Shown: positions 1 to 11,550 of the stretch, piece after piece | Layout: each line of letters opens with the position of its first letter | Position numbering within the stretch: the first letter of the stretch is position 1 | Assembly: GCF_001974875.1 (NCBI RefSeq) | Contig: NZ_MTQD01000007.1 | Location: 62,001 to 126,000 of the forward strand | Origin: Pseudoalteromonas sp. EB27 | GTDB taxonomy: Bacteria > Pseudomonadota > Gammaproteobacteria > Enterobacterales > Alteromonadaceae | DNA length: 64,000 bases | Direction: 5' to 3' | The notes under the pieces: generated by a model | Told to the model about the DNA's origin: nothing | Seen by the model: the letters and a program-made list of their open reading frames with translations, nothing else | The model's database searches: none | Position numbers and translations under genes: made by a program

Positions 1-374
1 CCAATTCCCTCAATAAAGGTAACAGACTCTACATAATCGCTAAAGCAGCTAGCAAAAAGTCCTGCAACCATAGCGCCCATGGAATGACCTACTAAATGTA
101 CTTTTTTAACACCAAGGGCATTTATAAGTTGGTACACATCATCAATATAATCAACAAAATAATAGTGTGCATCATCACTTCGCCAAGATGATAAACCGTG
201 CCCGACAAAGTCAATACAGTACCACGTATGCTTTGGGTTAACGTTGTTTAACATTGGCATAAAGCTATGGCAGTTGTCTAACCACCCATGCAACGCTATT
301 ACTATTTCGTTCCCTGAACCTACTTTTAAGCCATGGATATTTAAATTATTGGTTTCAATATTAAATGGCTGCAC
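1..374 (-). CDS. Alpha/beta hydrolase, N-terminal part (runs off the window)
   Basis: The first 124 codons of a minus-strand gene are present; the rest lies before base 1. The start is GTG at 374, with an AAGGA ribosome site seven bases upstream. The translation has the alpha/beta-hydrolase order: the oxyanion-side motif LHGWLDN near residue 30, a DFVGHG turn near residue 56, and the nucleophile elbow GHSMGA near residue 95. It therefore has the start of a serine hydrolase active site; the catalytic acid and histidine are outside the window. There is no signal peptide, so it is probably cytoplasmic. The substrate cannot be told from this part. Confidence 0.8.
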   Translation of the reverse strand, partial: MQPFNIETNNLNIHGLKVGSGNEIVIALHGWLDNCHSFMPMLNNVNPKHTWYCIDFVGHGLSSWRSDDAHYYFVDYIDDVYQLINALGVKKVHLVGHSMGAMVAGLFASCFSDYVESVTFIEGI

Positions 375-788
375 GGTAAGTCCTTTATTAATTTAGAGCA
401 TCATTATTTATAGCATACAAGTTGTCAGACCACTAACTTAGAAAATGGTGCCAAATTCACGATTTAATTATCTTCGTGATGACAAGAGAAGCAAAGCATA
501 ATAATTAAACATAACATTATTAATAACTTAAACTAAAAACAACAAACTAACCGTTTTTAATAAGCTTGCTCTGTATGTATTTTGAACAATTTAAAGGTGG
601 CGGCATTGTATATACTTAACTTATAACTAGTATAATTTAAATAAATAGAACTAACAGCGTTAACTATAATTCTATGTATATAAAATCAAAGTATAAATTA
701 TAAATATCTCAGATATTCATTTATTTATCATCCTATCTGTATACAATATCAGCGGCTATTAAATAAGGTACACTCATAAGGTACAACC
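375..788. other. Gene-free AT-rich intergenic region between divergent genes
   Basis: This 414-base stretch separates the divergent hydrolase and alkaline phosphatase genes and must carry both promoters. It is very AT-rich. I looked for Pho-box direct repeats upstream of the phosphatase and did not find a convincing pair. I see no coding sequence, RNA gene or repeat in it. Confidence 0.5.
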
Positions 789-2078
789 ATGAAAAAACAG
801 ATCAGCTTATTGGCACTTTTATGCACCGCTTCTGGTGCTTACGCAGAATCAGCACCTAAAAATGTAATTTATATGATTGGTGACGGCATGGGTCCGGCTT
901 ACACCACGGCTTATCGCTATTTTAAAGATGACCCTGCAACAAAAGAAGTAGAAGGCACGGTTTTTGACACTATTTTAAAAGGCATGGCTCACACCTACCC
1001 TGATGACCATACTTATGTAACAGACAGCGCAGCGGGTGCTACAGCGCTTAGTAGCGGCCATAAAAGTTATAATGGTGCAGTTGCTGTAGATACAGATAAA
1101 AAGCCAGTTAAAACCATGCTTGAAATGGCAAAAGAGCGCGGTATGACAACTGCGCTTGTTGTAACGTCACAAATAAACCATGCAACACCTGCTAGCTTTA
1201 CAGCTCACAATGAATCTCGTTACAACTACGATGATATTGCCAACGATTATATTGATAATAAGATTGCTGGTAAATTACCTGTTGATTTAATGCTAGGTGG
1301 CGGTACTAAATATTTTATTCGTGACGACCGTAATTTAGTTGAAGAATTTAAAGCGGCAGGTTACCAATACGGTGACGATATTAATAACCTGGGACAAATT
1401 ACACAAATACCTGCCATAGGTTTGTATGCAAGCAAAGGCTTGCCATTTGCCCTTGATATGAACCCAACTCGCCTTACTCAGTTAACATCTAAAGCGCTTG
1501 GTTTACTAGATGACCAGAACGAAGAAGGCTTTTTTGTGATGATTGAGGGCAGCCAAATTGATTGGTGTGGTCACTCTAACGATATAGCGTGTGCGATGGC
1601 TGAAATGGACGACTTTGCTAAATCAATCGAAAAAGCAAAAGCGTACGTTGATAAAAATAAAGACACTATACTTGTAGTTACAGCCGATCACTCAACGGGC
1701 GGCTTAACTATTGGTTCGCACGGCCAATTTAAATGGGAAACAGACGTAATTAAAGGTGTTAAGGCAACGGCTAGTAAGTTAACAGACAAACTTATGGAGT
1801 CTAAAGACTTAAAACCAGTATGGACTGCTAACACCAATATTGAATTTACAACTGAAAACCAAATCAAACTTGAGCAAGCTAAAAAAATGGGCGAAAAAGC
1901 GCTTAATTTAGCTGTTAAAAGTATTATTAGTGATGCAAGCTTTACTGGCTGGACAACTGGCGGACACACCGCTGTAGACGTTCAAGTATTTGCCTATGGC
2001 AAAGGCAGTGAGCAATTTATCGGCTCACAAAATAATACTGATATTGCAGATAAGCTGATTGGCTTTATTGAGCAGTAA
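789..2078 (+). CDS. Exported alkaline phosphatase (PhoA family)
   Basis: Metal-dependent phosphomonoesterase expected to release phosphate from organic esters outside the inner membrane. Residues 1-19 form a Sec signal peptide ending AYA. The family metal and catalytic motifs follow in order: GDGMG with the aspartate ligand at residue 32, TDSAAGATA with the nucleophile serine at 80, EGSQIDWCGHSND near 252-264, TADHSTGG near 297-304, and TGGHTA near 391-396. Length (429 residues) is close to that of other bacterial PhoA proteins. A strong terminator follows directly, so it is monocistronic. Phosphate-starvation control would be expected from the family, but I could not point to a Pho box. Confidence 0.93.
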   Translation: MKKQISLLALLCTASGAYAESAPKNVIYMIGDGMGPAYTTAYRYFKDDPATKEVEGTVFDTILKGMAHTYPDDHTYVTDSAAGATALSSGHKSYNGAVAVDTDKKPVKTMLEMAKERGMTTALVVTSQINHATPASFTAHNESRYNYDDIANDYIDNKIAGKLPVDLMLGGGTKYFIRDDRNLVEEFKAAGYQYGDDINNLGQITQIPAIGLYASKGLPFALDMNPTRLTQLTSKALGLLDDQNEEGFFVMIEGSQIDWCGHSNDIACAMAEMDDFAKSIEKAKAYVDKNKDTILVVTADHSTGGLTIGSHGQFKWETDVIKGVKATASKLTDKLMESKDLKPVWTANTNIEFTTENQIKLEQAKKMGEKALNLAVKSIISDASFTGWTTGGHTAVDVQVFAYGKGSEQFIGSQNNTDIADKLIGFIEQ

Positions 2079-2099
2079 ATTTCACCTCGTTTTGAACAC

Positions 2100-2130
2100 A
2101 AAAAGCCCGAACACATGTTCGGGCTTTTTA
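2100..2130 (+). terminator. Rho-independent terminator, probably bidirectional
   Basis: A perfect hairpin whose arms are AAAAAGCCCGAACA and its complement with a CA loop ends in a T run. It lies between the phosphatase and the convergent 109-residue gene and would work for both directions. Confidence 0.92.
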
Positions 2131-2173
2131 TTGAATTTTATCGCTGTATTTATCTAAAACGCTCAATTAAGCT

Positions 2174-2503
2174 TTAAGCGTATATATCAACACCTATTAA
2201 ATTTTGTACTTCGGCTCTGCGTTCTAAATTAGCAAATTCAGTATAAGTAGAAATCGCTTTACTTACTTGAGCTGTCGGTTGGTCGTAAATTGTTTGGCTG
2301 TATTCATTGCTTTTAGCACTGCTTTTAAACAGTTGATTAGCTAGTTCGACGCCCTCGACACTGCTTTTTACATAATCGGTATTCGTTTTTTGAGCAGCCG
2401 GCTGGTCTAATAAACTCTGTGGTTTATTAGTAACAACTTTAGTAGGGCTAACCCTACCCGGAATATCTCCGGTAAAAAAACCTGAACCAATAGGCAGCGT
2501 CAT
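2174..2503 (-). CDS. Conserved-looking small protein of unknown function (109 aa)
   Basis: I do not recognise a family. The protein is hydrophilic with no signal peptide or membrane segment. It is rich in Thr, Ser, Gln and Lys in the first 60 residues and has a helical C-terminus (around residues 82-109) ending in LIGVDIYA. It follows tsaB on the same strand at about 70 bases and is followed by a terminator, so it could be the last gene of a yoaA-tsaB transcript. Codon use resembles that of its neighbours, and it is probably a real gene. Confidence 0.6.
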   Translation of the reverse strand: MTLPIGSGFFTGDIPGRVSPTKVVTNKPQSLLDQPAAQKTNTDYVKSSVEGVELANQLFKSSAKSNEYSQTIYDQPTAQVSKAISTYTEFANLERRAEVQNLIGVDIYA

Positions 2504-2571
2504 TACGCGTCTCCAACCTTAATATTGTATAAAATTATGATTTAAAAACAACCAATTTGCAAATAATATGA

Positions 2572-3273
2572 TTAGTCACGCCCTGGTAGCTTTTTCCACG
2601 TTACCGTATCTCGCACATATTTAGGTTGAGCGTCACTCGCTTTTACAACGTCACCCGCTAAAAACGCGGCTTCAACATGCGCTAACATATAACGCGCATC
2701 AGGCAATGTAATATCAGTATTAATTGTCACGTTTTCAAAGTCATTTAGCGCATCAGGATAGGTTTTAAAGCCCGTGCCCACAGCTACAGATGGCTCAGTG
2801 GTCGCTATATAGTCATTATTTAGTAAATCAGGTTTTATAACGCATTCTTGGTTCACTAAAAGCATTAGATTATTTTGCACTTGATAATGTGCAAAGTATA
2901 TCTCCCCCATGCGGGCATCTATGCTTGGGTAAACACTGAGGCTACCGTTTTGTTCAAACGCTTGTTGCGCCATAATAGCCAAAGTAGACACACCTACAAG
3001 CGGCAAATTAGTTGAATACGCTAAACCTTGCGCTATAGCTACACTAATACGTACACCAGTAAAACTGCCCGGGCCTTGTCCAAAACCAATGACATCTAAG
3101 TCTTTTAATTTACAGTTTGCTTTAGTTAATAGCTCATCCACAAGTGGAAGTATTTTTTGGCTATGTTGCTGCGGACATTCTTCAAAATGATGAAACGTTT
3201 GGCCCTGAAAATGTAAAACAATTGAAAGTGCTTCTGTTGAAGCATCAAGGGCAAGAATATTACTTTTGATCAT
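2572..3273 (-). CDS. tsaB: tRNA N6-threonylcarbamoyladenosine (t6A) protein TsaB
   Basis: Non-catalytic ASKHA-fold partner that, with TsaD and TsaE, transfers threonylcarbamoyl to A37 of ANN-decoding tRNAs. The first phosphate-like loop ILALDASTEALS (residues 6-17) and the QHSQKILPLVDELL and GPGSFTGVRI motifs are characteristic of TsaB/YeaZ. Its 233 residues match the family. It sits 9 bases downstream of yoaA, the same neighbourhood as in Escherichia coli, which supports the assignment. The product is cytoplasmic and essential in most bacteria. Confidence 0.95.
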   Translation of the reverse strand: MIKSNILALDASTEALSIVLHFQGQTFHHFEECPQQHSQKILPLVDELLTKANCKLKDLDVIGFGQGPGSFTGVRISVAIAQGLAYSTNLPLVGVSTLAIMAQQAFEQNGSLSVYPSIDARMGEIYFAHYQVQNNLMLLVNQECVIKPDLLNNDYIATTEPSVAVGTGFKTYPDALNDFENVTINTDITLPDARYMLAHVEAAFLAGDVVKASDAQPKYVRDTVTWKKLPGRD

Positions 3274-3282
3274 TTTAGTACT

Positions 3283-5199
3283 CTAGTTAATTTGTTTTAA
3301 AAATGTATTGGCATCTTCTAAGCTTCGCGTGCGGCGCATCGGCGGTAAGCTTTTTAAAAATACTTGGCCATATTGGCGTGTAACTAAGCGATTATCGCAT
3401 ATTACAAGTACGCCTTTGTCTTTACTATCTCGAATTAAACGCCCTACACCTTGTTTTAGCGCAATAACAGCCTGCGGTAATTGTATGTGTGAAAAAGGGT
3501 CTTTTCCCTGCATTTGGCAATCTTGCATTTTAGCTTGTAGCAATGGATCGTCAGGAGCTGCAAATGGCAATTTGTCTATAATAACACAGCTTAACGTGCT
3601 GCCGCGTACATCAACGCCTTCCCAAAAAGAAGCCGTGCCGAGTAATACCGCATTACCATGGCGGGTAAATTTCTCTAAAATAATACGCTTAGACATTTGC
3701 CCCTGCATATAAACTGGGTAGTCTATTTGTGTGGTGAGCCCTTCGGCCACCAAGTGCATCATTCGATAGCTCGTAAACAATACAAAACAACGCCCTTGTG
3801 CTGATTTTATAAGCTCAAGCGTGAGTTTTACAATTGCGTGCGGCATATTATCAGCGTGCGATTCGGGTAAGTAACGCGGTAAACACAGCAGCGCCTGATT
3901 AGGGTAATCAAACGGACTATCTACCATCATGCTTTGCTTTGGTTTTAAACCAAGGCTTGCATTAAAGTGCTCTAGCTTGTTGTCGACCGAAAGTGTTGCC
4001 GATGTAAATACAAAGCCTGCGCCCGTGTCTTGCATCATTTGAGCAAATTTAGCTGATACATTTAATGGCGTTATATTAATAGTTAAATAACGGCGGGTTG
4101 TTTCATACCAGTAACTAAAACCAGTTTGAGCCGTATCAAAAACCCGTTCTAACTGCCCTTTAAATGCCAATGCACGCTCAAACGGGTGCTCTATTTTATC
4201 GCTTCTATCCAAACAAAGTTTGAGTACTTGATAGACAAAGTCTAAATCACTAATGACGCGGTGGAGCGCCGCACATATTTGTTTATCGCTTAGCTTTTCT
4301 CGCCAATCGCCTCTACTGCCATCAACACCAAACTGTAATCGTAAATCAGCAACGCTTGTCTCAAGCTTATTTAAACTTTTACCAAGTTGCAGCATATCGG
4401 GTATTTCAGCTCTATAAATAGCACGTAAATCATTAATTAAATCCACCAGCTTTTTAGTGCTTACACTCTCACCAAAATAATCACTGGCAATTTCACTTAA
4501 CTGATGCGCTTCATCAAATATATAAGCATCTGCTTTTGGCATTAGCTCAGCAAAGCCACTTTCTTTTACAGCCATATCGGCAAAAAACAAATGATGGTTA
4601 ATAACAACCACATCGGCATCGGCCGCAGTTAAACGTGCTTTGCGTATATAACAGCTTTGAAAGTCTGGGCATTCTTTGCCTAAGCAATTATCCGCTGTTG
4701 AATTTACATAAGGCAGTACTTTGGCATCATCCTCTATACCAATACAATCGGCCAAATCGCCTGACTGTGTTTCGCTTGCAAACTTAGCTACCATAGCTAG
4801 TTGATGCATTACGTCAGAGTCGTCAGTAGGCACATGTGCAACATGCTGATTAAGTCGATAGGTACATAGGTAATTGGCACGCCCTTTTAATAAGGCGGTT
4901 TTTTTTGAAGCACTTAAAGCTTTAACTAGTTGCGGTAAATCTCGGTGATAAAGCTGCTCTTGTAAAGCTTTAGAACCTGTTGATATTATTGTGCGCCCTT
5001 TTGACTTAAGTGCAGGGGCTAAATATGCAAATGTTTTACCCGTACCCGTACCTGCTTCAACAACTAATTGCGAACTGTTTTTTAATGCATCCGCAACAGC
5101 TACTGCCATATCAATTTGTGGTTGGCGAGGCGTATACCCATCTAAAGATAACGCTAAAGGCCCGGTTGCACTAAACAGCTGTTTGATAATACCAATCAC
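3283..5199 (-). CDS. yoaA: DinG-family ATP-dependent DNA helicase YoaA
   Basis: Superfamily 2, XPD/DinG-like 5'-3' helicase with an iron-sulfur cluster, linked in E. coli to repair of stalled replication forks. Visible features: Walker A AGTGTGKT at 49-56; four cluster cysteines at 112, 172, 177 and 183; the DEAH box at 229-232; and C-terminal motifs GTASFWEGVDVRG and QGVGRLIRD. The 638-residue length is normal. It is probably the first gene of a transcript with tsaB. Confidence 0.94.
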   Translation of the reverse strand: MIGIIKQLFSATGPLALSLDGYTPRQPQIDMAVAVADALKNSSQLVVEAGTGTGKTFAYLAPALKSKGRTIISTGSKALQEQLYHRDLPQLVKALSASKKTALLKGRANYLCTYRLNQHVAHVPTDDSDVMHQLAMVAKFASETQSGDLADCIGIEDDAKVLPYVNSTADNCLGKECPDFQSCYIRKARLTAADADVVVINHHLFFADMAVKESGFAELMPKADAYIFDEAHQLSEIASDYFGESVSTKKLVDLINDLRAIYRAEIPDMLQLGKSLNKLETSVADLRLQFGVDGSRGDWREKLSDKQICAALHRVISDLDFVYQVLKLCLDRSDKIEHPFERALAFKGQLERVFDTAQTGFSYWYETTRRYLTINITPLNVSAKFAQMMQDTGAGFVFTSATLSVDNKLEHFNASLGLKPKQSMMVDSPFDYPNQALLCLPRYLPESHADNMPHAIVKLTLELIKSAQGRCFVLFTSYRMMHLVAEGLTTQIDYPVYMQGQMSKRIILEKFTRHGNAVLLGTASFWEGVDVRGSTLSCVIIDKLPFAAPDDPLLQAKMQDCQMQGKDPFSHIQLPQAVIALKQGVGRLIRDSKDKGVLVICDNRLVTRQYGQVFLKSLPPMRRTRSLEDANTFLKQIN

Positions 5200-5282
5200 T
5201 TTAAAATAAATAATAGCGGGATTTTACGTAAGCTAAACATCAAGGGCAAGTAATTAAGTAATCGGTTTGAGTATATAAATAA

Positions 5283-5297
5283 GGGAGCAGAGCTCCC
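5283..5297 (-). terminator. Short hairpin downstream of the M28 protease gene
   Basis: The hairpin GGGAGC-AGA-GCTCCC lies just after the M28 stop on the minus strand and is followed there by an AT-rich stretch rather than a clean T run. It is probably a weak terminator. The same stem occurs after the M4 gene at 7206-7221. Confidence 0.55.
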
Positions 5298-5305
5298 ATT
5301 AGTTA

Positions 5306-7168
5306 TTATTGCGCATTTATAGTTAAGGTTATTCCACTAGCTGCGCTGTACCCCTTTAAGTCAATATACCACTTGCCCGCTTGTGGGTTGGTAATACTAC
5401 ACGTTTCAGCATTACCATTTTTATACGGTCGACATTGATATACAGATTCAGTTGATTGACTGGCAAAATTCACATATAAATCGGCATCGCCTGAGCCACC
5501 AGCCATAGTTATATTTAAAGAGGAATACCCTGCTTCTAAGTCTTGTGTAGACCGCCCCCAATCTCCCGTAGCAACACTAATATCAGTTTCTGTTCGATTA
5601 ATAGGTTCAATCGCTGTTGTTTCATTATAATTGGCAATAAGAGAAACATTAGCAATAGCGTTCCATGCTTCTACCATAACGTAATAAATACCGTTTTGGG
5701 CACTCGCAATATCACAACGTTCATTGCTCGATGATGTTGTACTTTTACAATCAAAATTTTCTAATGTAGGCGCTGTATTAAATTTAACATATAGGTCTGC
5801 ATCACCACTGCCCCCTGAGGTAGTAAAGTTTAAGTTACTTGCATTATTAGGTACCTGTAGCGTATAGATAAGCTGCGCTTTAGCATCACCTGCAAGGCCA
5901 GAAACTGCAACACCATTTTGTAACTCATTATTAGCTGGTGGCACTATATCACCAGCATTTTTTGCCATTTCAGCTAAATAACTCACAGCAAGTTTTGCAA
6001 ATTTACTAGCGTGGTCAGCATCAAAATTAGTGTCATTCTGTGTATGAATTAACGGATTAATATCAGCCATCCTAGATTCAAATGGCATTGATGCTGCAAA
6101 GCCTTGTTGATACCATGATGCATGATCAGAACACCCATACCCACATTGGTCAAAACCATAGGTAATGCTAGGTAAGTAGGTATCAATTAACTGACCTAAA
6201 AATTGGTTTTGAGCATTTGTAGTGTAATCAGTCATCATTACAATATCTTCGCTACTGCCATTGTTTCCAGTCATATCAAATTGCACCATGCCGATCACAT
6301 TTTTTCCTTGTGATTTATAAGATGAAGCAATATCTTTTGAACCTCTTAAACCAACTTCCTCTGCAGCAAAAGCCATTATATGAATTGTTTTTTGCGGTTT
6401 ATAATCATTTTCAACAATCGATCTTAACACTTCAGATAATACAGCAATCCCCGATGCATTATCATCAGCCCCTGGTGAGCGACCGTTGCTTGGATTTGAT
6501 TGATTAATTGAGTCTAAATGCCCACCAATAATGACAATTTCATCAGCCTCTTCATCTCCTGCAATAGTAACAATGACCGACGACTGCGCCCAGCTATGAG
6601 TAAAGTAATCAACATTTATATCATTACGTGTAGCTGCTAACTGTTGCCAGTAATCTTTTAGCCATTGTGAGGCATCTACACCAGTTTGAGCCGTATAATA
6701 GCGATTATAAAAGCTACTCATCGAATTAACTGTGTTCGTCAAATTATTTGGACTAATACTATTTATTAATTGCTGAGTTGTTTGCGGATTGCTAATGCTA
6801 TATGTAGCAGCTAACGCACTTAGATTTTGATTTTGAACGGCAGCTAACTGCTGAGTGTATTCATTAGCCTCGATTAACGAATCATGAGCAACAAACCCTC
6901 CACAGCGATGATAATTATCATGCATAAACTCACTTAATTGAATGATATTTCCCTGATCGATTCTCATTAAGTTTACCGAATCCATATTTGTATTCTGTAC
7001 ACTTAATAATTGATCGTTTTGTGTAAATGTTTTTTGAACTTGCTGATAATGTTTTGCAGCAACCGGGTCAATACTAACCCAAATGCTTTCATTATTTTGA
7101 GCATATAATGACGACGATGTTAAAAAAGTAAATGCGCATAATAGGGAAGTATAAATAGAAGTTTTCAT
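5306..7168 (-). CDS. Secreted M28-family zinc aminopeptidase with two PPC domains
   Basis: Exported leucyl-aminopeptidase-like enzyme. A signal peptide covers residues 1-23 (ending LYA-Q). A pro-region to about 180 precedes the M28 catalytic domain. Zinc ligands and catalytic residues are in place: GGHLDS (His217, Asp219), GADDNASG (Asp235), AAEEVG (Glu270 as catalytic base, Glu271), QFDMTG (Asp298) and GCSDHASW (His349). Two bacterial pre-peptidase C-terminal (PPC) domains follow at about 415-510 and 530-620; each has the [10 protein letters not shown] signature and a cysteine pair. PPC domains usually aid secretion or substrate binding and are often cut off. It lies 64 bases downstream of the M4 protease on the same strand, with a hairpin between them. 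Confidence 0.92.
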   Translation of the reverse strand: MKTSIYTSLLCAFTFLTSSSLYAQNNESIWVSIDPVAAKHYQQVQKTFTQNDQLLSVQNTNMDSVNLMRIDQGNIIQLSEFMHDNYHRCGGFVAHDSLIEANEYTQQLAAVQNQNLSALAATYSISNPQTTQQLINSISPNNLTNTVNSMSSFYNRYYTAQTGVDASQWLKDYWQQLAATRNDINVDYFTHSWAQSSVIVTIAGDEEADEIVIIGGHLDSINQSNPSNGRSPGADDNASGIAVLSEVLRSIVENDYKPQKTIHIMAFAAEEVGLRGSKDIASSYKSQGKNVIGMVQFDMTGNNGSSEDIVMMTDYTTNAQNQFLGQLIDTYLPSITYGFDQCGYGCSDHASWYQQGFAASMPFESRMADINPLIHTQNDTNFDADHASKFAKLAVSYLAEMAKNAGDIVPPANNELQNGVAVSGLAGDAKAQLIYTLQVPNNASNLNFTTSGGSGDADLYVKFNTAPTLENFDCKSTTSSSNERCDIASAQNGIYYVMVEAWNAIANVSLIANYNETTAIEPINRTETDISVATGDWGRSTQDLEAGYSSLNITMAGGSGDADLYVNFASQSTESVYQCRPYKNGNAETCSITNPQAGKWYIDLKGYSAASGITLTINAQ

Positions 7169-7205
7169 CAGTATTCCTTGTTATTAAATACAACTTTAAA
7201 AGAAA

Positions 7206-7221
7206 GGGAGCTATTGCTCCC
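7206..7221 (-). terminator. Hairpin between the M4 and M28 protease genes
   Basis: The hairpin GGGAGC-TATT-GCTCCC is followed on the minus strand by TTTCTTTT. It probably terminates or attenuates transcription from the M4 gene before the M28 gene. Confidence 0.65.
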
Positions 7222-7232
7222 TAAAAGTAGGT

Positions 7233-10010
<2,778 letters not shown>

Positions 10011-10055
10011 ATGCCGCGTTTATACTCCCCTTTTTCGTTTGTCGTTAAAAAATAG
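10011..10055 (+). CDS. Possible 14-residue leader ORF before the antiporter
   Basis: An ATG at 10011 is preceded by a strong ribosome site, AGGAG, with 6-base spacing. It opens a frame reading MPRLYSPFSFVVKK that stops 12 bases before the antiporter start. The ribosome site is better than that of the antiporter (AAGG). This could be a translated leader that couples or tunes antiporter translation. It could also be chance; only the ribosome site and the spacing support it. Confidence 0.35.
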   Translation: MPRLYSPFSFVVKK

Positions 10056-10067
10056 TAAGGTTAGCCA

Positions 10068-11351
10068 ATGAATGCTTGGTATCTCATTTGTTTTCTCTCT
10101 GCCATTGCAATTTTTATTGCTTTTGCAAACCAATATATCCTCAAAATGCAAACTACAATTGCCATTACTACAGGTTCAGTTGTTATTTCTTTATTATTGA
10201 TTATTGCCGTTAAATTATTAGGCGATCAAAATGCGTTAGCCATGACCCAAATTGTTTCCAGTATTAACTTTAACGAGTTATTACTCAAAGGTATGCTCGG
10301 ATTTTTACTTTATGCTGGCGCATTGGAAATTAACCTTATGGCGCTTCGTAAACAGCGTTGGGAAATAACCGCACTAGTGCTATTTTCTACTATTGCTTCC
10401 ACTTTTATAGTCGGTTATTTAAGTTTTTATCTATTTGCCTTATTTGGCTTTGATGTACCGTTTATATACTGTTTATTATTTGGCGCGCTTATTAGCCCAA
10501 CCGACCCTATCGCTGTACTTGCTATTATTAAACAAATGCGAGCGCCAGAAGGTATATCGGTTCAAGTAGAAGGTGAGTCGCTATTTAACGACGGTATTGG
10601 TTTAGTAATATTTACCACTATATTTTCTGTTGCTTTTTATGGCACAGATGCACAATTTGGTGACATAGCAGAGCTATTCTTTGTTGATGCAATAGGGGGC
10701 ATTGCGTTTGGTTTAGTCATTGCATTAGTTGGCCACTTTTTAATTATTAATAGCCGCGATGTAAATATTCGCTTATTAATTACCTTAACTATCCCAACTG
10801 CAGGTTTTGCTGCTGCAAATATTTGGGAAATATCTGGCGCACTTGCCATGGTAACCAGCGGCATATTAATGGGTAATATTACCCGCACCAAAGCAACCGA
10901 GCGGACGGGGCCTGAAGACACTCGTTACGTAAAAGATTTTTGGCATGCAACCGACAGCTTTTTAAATGCGCTACTGTTTTTAATAATTGGCATGTTGATA
11001 GTCACTATGCCAATTACCCTTGGCGAAATTGGTTTAGGTTTATTAATGGTGCCGGCTGTATTACTTGCACGCTTTATAAGTGTAGGCGCACCATTTGTAA
11101 TTTTTAAACGCTTTAGAACTTACGATAAACACAGTGTTAAAATTTTGACCTGGGGTGGACTACGTGGTGGCCTTGCTCTGGCAATGGCGGCAGCAATCCC
11201 ACGCGAGCAAGTTTTTGTAGGCGGCTCTGACCTACATAACCTAATAGTAATTGTTACTTACGTAGTGGTTATATTTTCTATTATTGTACAAGGCTTAACT
11301 ATTTCGCCGCTTATTCAAAGCAGCATTAAGTCAGCTGAGCAAGCAAAGTAA
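10068..11351 (+). CDS. CPA1-family sodium (or potassium)/proton antiporter
   Basis: Inner-membrane cation:proton antiporter of the NhaP/CPA1 type, about 12 membrane segments in 427 residues. Diagnostic motifs are ISPTDPIAVLAI near residue 144 and EGESLFNDGIGLV near 168, with the conserved ND pair that binds the cation. Such proteins expel Na+ or K+ in exchange for protons and support pH and salt homeostasis, as expected in a marine bacterium. No cytoplasmic TrkA-type tail is present. The gene stands alone, behind a possible leader ORF. Confidence 0.88.
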   Translation: MNAWYLICFLSAIAIFIAFANQYILKMQTTIAITTGSVVISLLLIIAVKLLGDQNALAMTQIVSSINFNELLLKGMLGFLLYAGALEINLMALRKQRWEITALVLFSTIASTFIVGYLSFYLFALFGFDVPFIYCLLFGALISPTDPIAVLAIIKQMRAPEGISVQVEGESLFNDGIGLVIFTTIFSVAFYGTDAQFGDIAELFFVDAIGGIAFGLVIALVGHFLIINSRDVNIRLLITLTIPTAGFAAANIWEISGALAMVTSGILMGNITRTKATERTGPEDTRYVKDFWHATDSFLNALLFLIIGMLIVTMPITLGEIGLGLLMVPAVLLARFISVGAPFVIFKRFRTYDKHSVKILTWGGLRGGLALAMAAAIPREQVFVGGSDLHNLIVIVTYVVVIFSIIVQGLTISPLIQSSIKSAEQAK

Positions 11352-11501
11352 TAAATGCTTTACCTGCAACACATTCAGTAACCAAGTTATTAAAAAAATC
11401 ACTTGGTTACTGTTACTCACGTGTTACAAAAACACTTTAAAGTTCTACAAATTGTTATCCTTTTTATTTATCTGCTTTGTTTAAATTAATCCGCTTGAAA
11501 T

Positions 11502-11520
11502 GCAAATGAAAACAATTATA
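11502..11520. promoter_or_regulatory. Fur-box-like site before the iron permease gene
   Basis: GCAAATGAAAACAATTATA matches the 19-base Fur consensus at 13 of 19 positions by my count. It lies about 30 bases before the chosen start at 11551. Iron control fits the function of the gene. The match is suggestive, not proven. Confidence 0.5.
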
Positions 11521-11550
11521 ATTTTGGCTTTTCCTCTACAGGGCTTTTCG

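Noticed and set aside
375..788. Pho box before the alkaline phosphatase gene
   Set aside because: Only single partial TGTCA-like matches were seen, not the two 7-base direct repeats with 4-base spacing.
11500..11550. Upstream in-frame ATG for the iron permease
   Set aside because: It overlaps the Fur-like box, lacks a ribosome site, and adds a second hydrophobic stretch before the true signal peptide.
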